DNA from: JBGSIZ01 sp041742255
GTDB lineage: Bacteria > Pseudomonadota > Alphaproteobacteria > Rhodobacterales > Rhodobacteraceae
NCBI GenBank assembly: GCA_041742255.1
Contig: JBGSIZ010000183.1
Coordinates: 1 to 17,847 of the forward strand
DNA: 17,847 nt
Direction of reading: 5' to 3'
Under the pieces are notes generated by a model that saw nothing but the letters and a program-made list of their open reading frames with translations, ran no database searches and had not been told where the DNA came from. Positions 13,254-17,847 of this stretch are shown piece by piece; the first letter of the stretch is position 1; every line of letters begins with the position of its first letter. A program made the translations under genes and the position numbers.

Positions 13254-14716
13254 TTGCCTTTTCCTCCCGGTGTTGGGTTGAGGGTTTCCACGGTTTCCAG
13301 CACGACCCGTTCGGCGCCGGCATCCAGCGCCGCCCGTTCGGCGGCATCCCGCAGTGATTTTGCAGCCGAGATCCGGGTCAGGATCGGATGGCTGGCAACG
13401 ATTTCATCCAACCGCCGCTGTGCGTCTGCATCCCACGGGAAATCCCGGCGCAAAGGCGTGAGCGTGGCATCCACCCGGTCCATGTCGGACCCGAGCGGAA
13501 GGATGTGAAAGAGCGCGTCGAAAAGGCCATTGCAGACCTCTTGCAACACATAGGTCGCCCCGGCGTAGCCCATGAAGGGCGTGCCCGTGGCCCGGCGGAT
13601 CGCAGCGCCGGGAAAGCTGGCGGGGATAAAGGCCGGAGACGGACCATGTCCCCCCTTCATTTCTGCCAGATACATCTTTTCGTTGATCGACCCCAAGACG
13701 ATGAGCGGCCGTTTGGTGTGCAAGAGGTTGCGCACCTCGTCGTTGTTGGTTTTCTTGCCCCGCGTCCGTGCCACCGCAAAGGCGCAGGGGAACCCCAGAT
13801 CGTCCTCGAGGTAGTTGCGCAGCCCCCGCGCGTAGGTTTCGCTGGCCACGACCGCAAATTCGCAGGTCGCGTAGAAATCCTGTGTCACCGACCGCCACAG
13901 GTCCCAGACCGGTTTGATGGTCGAGTGTTTTTCCTGTTCGATGAACGGTTCCGGGTCCAGCCCCAGCAATTCGCCCAGCGTGCGCAGGAATTTCGTGGTG
14001 CTGTCCACCCCGAATGGCGCCTGAAGGTAGGGTTTGCCCAGCACCTCGGCCAAGCCGCGCCCGAATTCCCGATACATGCAGATGTTCACATCCGCATTCA
14101 CAAGGTTGCGCATTTCGGCAAGGTGGCTGCCCAGCGGCAGGACCATGTTGACCTCTGCCCCGATGCCTTCGACCAGCCGCCGGATTTCCGCGAGGTCGGA
14201 GGGCATGTTGAACACGCCATACATCGGCCCGAGGATGTTCACGCGGGGTTTGTCGCCGTCAGCCCGTTTTTTCTCGGGCGGCATCCGGCCTTTGGTCTGG
14301 CCGAATTCCGTGAAAATCCAGGTCATCGCGCGATCCGCGCTTTCCCATTGATCTTCGTCAATTGTGCGCGGCAGGAACCGCTGGATATTGGTGCCTTGCG
14401 GTGTCACGCCCCCGCCGATCATTTCGGCGATGGACCCGGTGACCACCACGGCAGGCAGCGCCGGATCTAGCATGTCCCAGGCGCGTTTCATCGCGGCCTC
14501 GGTCCCTTCGCCCATTTCGGTTTCGCCAAGCCCGGTGACCACGATGGGCAGTTCATGCGGCGGCAAGCCGTCGGTGTAGTGCAGCACGGACGTCACGGGC
14601 AGGTTTTCGCAGCCCACCGGGCCGTCGATCACCACTTGCAGGCCCTTGACCGCACAAAAGGCATAGACCGCGCCCCAGTAGCCGCCCGCCCGGTCATGAT
14701 CCATGATCAGGGTCAT
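13250..14716 (-). CDS. bchZ: Chlorophyllide a reductase subunit Z
   Basis: A 488-residue nitrogenase-like catalytic subunit. With BchY it forms the protein that reduces the C7-C8 double bond of the chlorin ring, using electrons from BchX. The N-terminal cluster-binding stretch DGPVGCENLP (Cys36) and VVTGLGETEMGEGTE are visible, as are nitrogenase-component-1 type segments (INEKMYLAEMKGG). The C-terminal part has the usual BchZ tail (DEIVASHPILTRISAAKSLR). The start at 14716 overlaps the bchY stop (ATGA) and has GGAG 8 nt upstream; a frame open far upstream is only bchY antiphase sequence. Confidence 0.97.
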   Translation of the reverse strand: MTLIMDHDRAGGYWGAVYAFCAVKGLQVVIDGPVGCENLPVTSVLHYTDGLPPHELPIVVTGLGETEMGEGTEAAMKRAWDMLDPALPAVVVTGSIAEMIGGGVTPQGTNIQRFLPRTIDEDQWESADRAMTWIFTEFGQTKGRMPPEKKRADGDKPRVNILGPMYGVFNMPSDLAEIRRLVEGIGAEVNMVLPLGSHLAEMRNLVNADVNICMYREFGRGLAEVLGKPYLQAPFGVDSTTKFLRTLGELLGLDPEPFIEQEKHSTIKPVWDLWRSVTQDFYATCEFAVVASETYARGLRNYLEDDLGFPCAFAVARTRGKKTNNDEVRNLLHTKRPLIVLGSINEKMYLAEMKGGHGPSPAFIPASFPGAAIRRATGTPFMGYAGATYVLQEVCNGLFDALFHILPLGSDMDRVDATLTPLRRDFPWDADAQRRLDEIVASHPILTRISAAKSLRDAAERAALDAGAERVVLETVETLNPTPGGKGK

Positions 14717-16302
14717 ATCATCTGCTCCGCCGCTGCGGCGCGCGCCTGTTTGTCCAGTTTTTTCTGGTGCTGGGCGCGGAAATCGGGTCGCAGGTTGGGC
14801 GAGCCTTCCCAGACGCCGGCGGTGTCGCCGTGACCCACGCCCTCGAAAAACGCTTTCATCTTGTCCATCCGGGCCTTGCCCGCCATGGCCGCGTTGATGA
14901 CTTGCGCCAGACTGCCCGCGCCTGCCGGACCCATAAGGGGCCGCGCCGAGATCAGGTTGGTGAAATACAGACCGGGGATGCCCGCCTCTTTGGCCGCCTG
15001 AACCAGCGGCGTGGTGCCGATGGCGAGGTCCGGTTTGACCGCGTTCATGGCCGCCAGATCGTCCTGCAGGCTGGCGCGATACCGGACCTGCACGCCTTTG
15101 GCCGCGAGCCATTCGGCATCGGCCGCAGACCACGGGGTTTTGGGGCAGGCGGTGCCGACATAGGGCACATTTGCCCCGCTTTCGATCAAGAGCCGCGCCA
15201 CGAGGAGTTCGGACCCTTCATACCCCGACACCGTGATGGTGCCGTTGATCCGGGCGCCCGACAGCGCCCCCTTGATCGCGGGGAGGAACGCATTTTGTGC
15301 GGCGGCGATGTCCGCAGGGGCCACGTTGAACGCGTCCCCGATGGCGGCGAGCCAAGCGGCGGTGCCGTCATGGCCCACGGGTGCCGATCCGATCACCGGG
15401 CGACCCGCCGATTGGAATTCGCGCACGGAGGCGGTGTAGAACGGGTGGATAGCGGCCACGGCCCCGCAATCGAGTGCCGCATAAAGTTCGCGCCATTCGC
15501 GGGTGGGGACCACGGGGCCAGCGGCCAGACCCATCGGGGCCAGCATTGCGCCGATCATCATCGGGTCCGCCGGGAACATTTCCCCCAGAAGGGCGACGGT
15601 CGGGCGATCCGATTTGCCGCCAACGGGAGCCTGCACCGGACCTGCCTGAACCTCGGCCCGAGCATAGGACAGCATGGCCCCGGCCAGAACGTCCTTGGCC
15701 TCGGCATGAGTGGGGATGCCGAAGCCGGGCACGTCGATGCCGACGATCCGCACGCCGTTGATCTCGCGCGGGAGCAACCGCAGGGGCACGCCCGACGCGG
15801 TGGGCACGCACAGGTTGGTGACGACGATGGCGTCGTAGCGGTCCGGGTCGGCCATGTCATGGACCGCCTCGCGGATGTCCTCGAACAGTTTGCCCGTGAC
15901 CAGCGTTTCGGAATTGAACGGGACATAGCCCACAGACCGCCGCGCCCCGTAGAAATGCGACACAAAGGTGAGGCCGTAGACACAACAGGCGGAGCCGGAC
16001 AGCACGGTGGCCACCCGTTTCATCCGCAGACCAACCCGGAGCGAACCGAACGCGGGGCACATGGATTGCGGTTGATCGTGCGGGCCTTTGGGATAGTCGG
16101 CGGCGTAGCGGTCCAGAAGATCGGACGCACCAGCGGCGCGGGCTGCGGCCTCCATCGTGGAGGCCCCGGCGGTGCATCCGCCAGAGAGGGCGGTCGCCTG
16201 CGACGCGAGGTCGATAGCGGGTTTATCGCGGGCGTCACCCTCGATGATCTCCACCTGACCAGCGGCGTCATAGCCGACCTCGTATCCCTCACGCATTGTC
16301 AT
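14713..16302 (-). CDS. bchY: Chlorophyllide a reductase subunit Y
   Basis: A 529-residue nitrogenase-like subunit, partner of BchZ. Cysteines expected for the iron-sulfur cluster are visible in SMCPAFGSLR (Cys82) and SGSACCVYG (Cys106/107). Further family segments are VVTNLCVPTASGVPLRLLP and NVPYVGTACPKTPWS. ATG 16302 was preferred to ATG 16296 because GAGG lies 6 nt before it. This gives a 14-nt overlap with bchX, longer than the 4-nt overlaps elsewhere in the operon. The N-terminal ~75 residues before the first cysteine motif are the variable part. Confidence 0.96.
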   Translation of the reverse strand: MTMREGYEVGYDAAGQVEIIEGDARDKPAIDLASQATALSGGCTAGASTMEAAARAAGASDLLDRYAADYPKGPHDQPQSMCPAFGSLRVGLRMKRVATVLSGSACCVYGLTFVSHFYGARRSVGYVPFNSETLVTGKLFEDIREAVHDMADPDRYDAIVVTNLCVPTASGVPLRLLPREINGVRIVGIDVPGFGIPTHAEAKDVLAGAMLSYARAEVQAGPVQAPVGGKSDRPTVALLGEMFPADPMMIGAMLAPMGLAAGPVVPTREWRELYAALDCGAVAAIHPFYTASVREFQSAGRPVIGSAPVGHDGTAAWLAAIGDAFNVAPADIAAAQNAFLPAIKGALSGARINGTITVSGYEGSELLVARLLIESGANVPYVGTACPKTPWSAADAEWLAAKGVQVRYRASLQDDLAAMNAVKPDLAIGTTPLVQAAKEAGIPGLYFTNLISARPLMGPAGAGSLAQVINAAMAGKARMDKMKAFFEGVGHGDTAGVWEGSPNLRPDFRAQHQKKLDKQARAAAAEQMI

Positions 16303-17293
16303 AGATGACCTCGAGGCTGGGCCGTGCGACCGCATTCTTGCCACGCATGTCGGTGTCGGTGGCGGGCACCAGTTGGTAATCGCCCCCGGTGTCCTTGGCA
16401 TCAAAGAGGCCCAACAGGCCGTCCTGATCCAGCGGTTTGGGCCGGACGGGGGGGGCGATGCCCACGGCCTCGGCCAGACCCACGAACATCGGGCCCCACT
16501 GCGACTGCATCGTGCCGACGATTTGGTAATTCGCGGATTTCTTGCGCAGATCGTCATCCTGAGGAATGGCGGCCAGAACGGGGATGTTCACGGCCTTGGC
16601 AAAGGCCTGCGCCTCGCCCGTGCCGTCGTCCTTGTTGATGACAAGGCCCGCCACGCCGACATTGCCGCCCAGTTTGCGGAAATATTCCACAGCCGAACAC
16701 ACGTTGTTGGCGACATAGAGCGATTGCAGGTCGTTGGACCCGACAAGGATCACCTTTTGCGCCATGTCCCGCGCGATGGGCAGGCCAAAGCCGCCGCAGA
16801 CCACATCGCCCAGAAAGTCCAGCAGGACATAGTCGAAGTCCCAATCGTGGAAGCCGAGTTTTTCCAGCAGTTCGAACCCGTGGATGATCCCGCGCCCGCC
16901 ACAGCCCCGGCCAACCTCTGGTCCGCCCAGTTCCATGGCGAACACGCCATTGCGTTTGAAGCAGACATCGCCGATCGCCACTTCTTCGCCCGCCAATTTC
17001 TTGCGGGACGAGGTTTCGATGATCGTCGGGCACGCCTTGCCGCCGAACAGAAGGCTGGTGGTGTCCGATTTCGGGTCGCAGCCGATCAACAGCACGCGCT
17101 TGCCCATTTCGGCCATCATGCAGGACAGGTTCGCCAGCGTGAAGGATTTCCCGATGCCGCCCTTGCCATAGATCGCGATAATCTGGGTTTTGGAGGTGGG
17201 CGGCCCTTGAGGCACTTCGAGGGTCGGTTCAATGGCTGCTTCGTCGCGCAGCCGTTGATCGAAGTCTTTGAGGTTCGGGACTTCGTCCTTCAT
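16289..17293 (-). CDS. bchX: Chlorophyllide a reductase iron protein X
   Basis: A 334-residue homodimeric ATPase related to nitrogenase iron protein NifH and to BchL. It passes electrons to BchYZ with ATP hydrolysis. The P-loop is GKGGIGKS (43-50). The two bridging [4Fe-4S] ligands are Cys131 (GRGCGGRG) and Cys166 (DVVCGGFGLP); GCDPKSDTT (71-79) is the switch region. The N-terminal extension of about 35 residues before the NifH-like core is normal for BchX and separates it from BchL. AAGGA lies 6 nt before the ATG, which overlaps the bchC stop (ATGA). Confidence 0.97.
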   Translation of the reverse strand: MKDEVPNLKDFDQRLRDEAAIEPTLEVPQGPPTSKTQIIAIYGKGGIGKSFTLANLSCMMAEMGKRVLLIGCDPKSDTTSLLFGGKACPTIIETSSRKKLAGEEVAIGDVCFKRNGVFAMELGGPEVGRGCGGRGIIHGFELLEKLGFHDWDFDYVLLDFLGDVVCGGFGLPIARDMAQKVILVGSNDLQSLYVANNVCSAVEYFRKLGGNVGVAGLVINKDDGTGEAQAFAKAVNIPVLAAIPQDDDLRKKSANYQIVGTMQSQWGPMFVGLAEAVGIAPPVRPKPLDQDGLLGLFDAKDTGGDYQLVPATDTDMRGKNAVARPSLEVIYDNA

Positions 17294-17847
17294 TGGATAT
17301 CCTTCCAGGAGAGGATCATTTTCAGGCAGCCCGGATCTGTGAAGGCCGTCGCATAAGCGGTCGCGGCATCGGATGCCCCGGCCTGATGGGTGATGAGATC
17401 GTCAAGGCAGAGCGCCCCAGACGACACCAGCGCGTTGGTGGCGGTCATGTCGGTCGCCTGCCATTCGGCGGCGATGCGGAACTTTGCCTCGCGCATGAAG
17501 GCGGGCGGGAACGAAAAGCTGAGGGGTTCGGTGTAGAACCCGGCAAGGCAGATTTCCCCGCCTTTGGCCAACCGCCCCACAAGGTCATTGAGAAGGTCGC
17601 CGCGCCCGGAGGCGTCATAGATGGACCGATAGTCCCGGCGGGTGTCCGCATCGGGGTGGATCACATCGTAACCTTGGGCCCCTAAGGCCCGTGTAGGGTC
17701 GATTTCCCAGACGGTGGGTGCCGGTGCCCCCGCCGCAATGGTGAGCCGTGCCAGAAGCCGCCCCAGAACGCCGTGCCCCACGATCAGGTCCGGCACCATC
17801 TTGCCCGGTCCCGCCATCGCGTGCCGCGCCGTGGCCGCTAGCGCCAG
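17290..17847 (-). CDS. bchC: Bacteriochlorophyllide a dehydrogenase (3-hydroxyethyl oxidation), 5' part outside window
   Basis: The last 185 codons of BchC, an NAD-dependent zinc-type alcohol-dehydrogenase-family enzyme. It oxidises the C3 hydroxyethyl group of the bacteriochlorin to acetyl, a late step before BchG. The Rossmann motif GHGVLGRLLARL is visible close to the window edge, followed by VWEIDPTRALGAQGYDVI and the BchC C-terminus (CLKMILSWKDIQ). The frame stays open through the right edge; its start lies beyond. It is the first gene of the visible bchCXYZ-puf superoperon, so the main promoter, usually PpsR-controlled, is outside the window. Confidence 0.93.
   Translation of the reverse strand: MALAATARHAMAGPGKMVPDLIVGHGVLGRLLARLTIAAGAPAPTVWEIDPTRALGAQGYDVIHPDADTRRDYRSIYDASGRGDLLNDLVGRLAKGGEICLAGFYTEPLSFSFPPAFMREAKFRIAAEWQATDMTATNALVSSGALCLDDLITHQAGASDAATAYATAFTDPGCLKMILSWKDIQ

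Noticed and set aside
13388..16308. Long plus-strand frames opposite bchZ and bchY
   Set aside because: Both are antisense to conserved reductase genes and have His/Arg/Gly-rich sequence without recognisable motifs.
1..17847. CRISPR arrays, insertion sequences, tRNA or rRNA genes
   Set aside because: No spaced direct repeats, transposase-like reading frames, terminal inverted repeats, or tRNA/rRNA-like sequence were seen by eye.

Overview
The window is part of the photosynthesis gene cluster (PGC) of a GC-rich purple or aerobic anoxygenic phototrophic alphaproteobacterium, almost certainly a member of the Rhodobacteraceae. The evidence is the continuous bchC-X-Y-Z-pufQ-B-A-L-M-X order, a pufX gene in place of pufC, dxs directly behind pufX, and a bchG-(pucC-like)-bchP-idi operon. 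The genus cannot be fixed from the sequence alone.

Layout. (1) 1-3307, minus strand: an operon outside the PGC, transcribed right to left. It encodes a CDP-alcohol phosphatidyltransferase (YnjF-like), a periplasmic binding protein (YnjB) and a fused double permease (YnjC, cut by the left edge). (2) 3476-4171, plus strand: a divergently transcribed dual-specificity/tyrosine phosphatase. (3) 4172-8164, plus strand: the PGC starts here with a compact promoter carrying two TGT-N12-ACA palindromes of the PpsR/CrtJ type. It is followed by bchG, a PucC/LhaA-family MFS gene, bchP and idi, all abutting or overlapping. (4) 8165-8283: a short convergent spacer. (5) 8284-17847, minus strand: a right-to-left superoperon, bchC (cut by the right edge), bchX, bchY, bchZ, pufQ, a small pufK-like ORF, pufB, pufA, pufL, pufM, pufX, a run of hairpins, then dxs.

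How it works together. BchXYZ (chlorin reductase) and BchC make bacteriochlorophyllide a. BchG attaches the geranylgeranyl tail and BchP reduces it to phytyl. Dxs and Idi feed the isoprenoid precursors for that tail, for carotenoids and for quinones. PufL and PufM form the reaction-centre core, PufA and PufB the LH1 ring, and PufX is expected to leave a quinone gap in the ring. PufQ and the PucC-like protein are pigment supply or assembly factors.

Regulation visible in the sequence: paired PpsR-type sites on the bchG promoter with a near-leaderless start; ATGA-type translational coupling through bchC-X, bchY-Z and bchZ-pufQ; a hairpin between pufA and pufL and another upstream of pufB, as expected for segmental puf mRNA stability; a 24-codon ORF that overlaps the pufB start; and four consecutive stem-loops, ending in an intrinsic-terminator-like one, between pufX and dxs. 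No mobile elements, tRNA or rRNA genes, or CRISPR arrays were seen. All major genes look intact apart from the two cut by the window edges.
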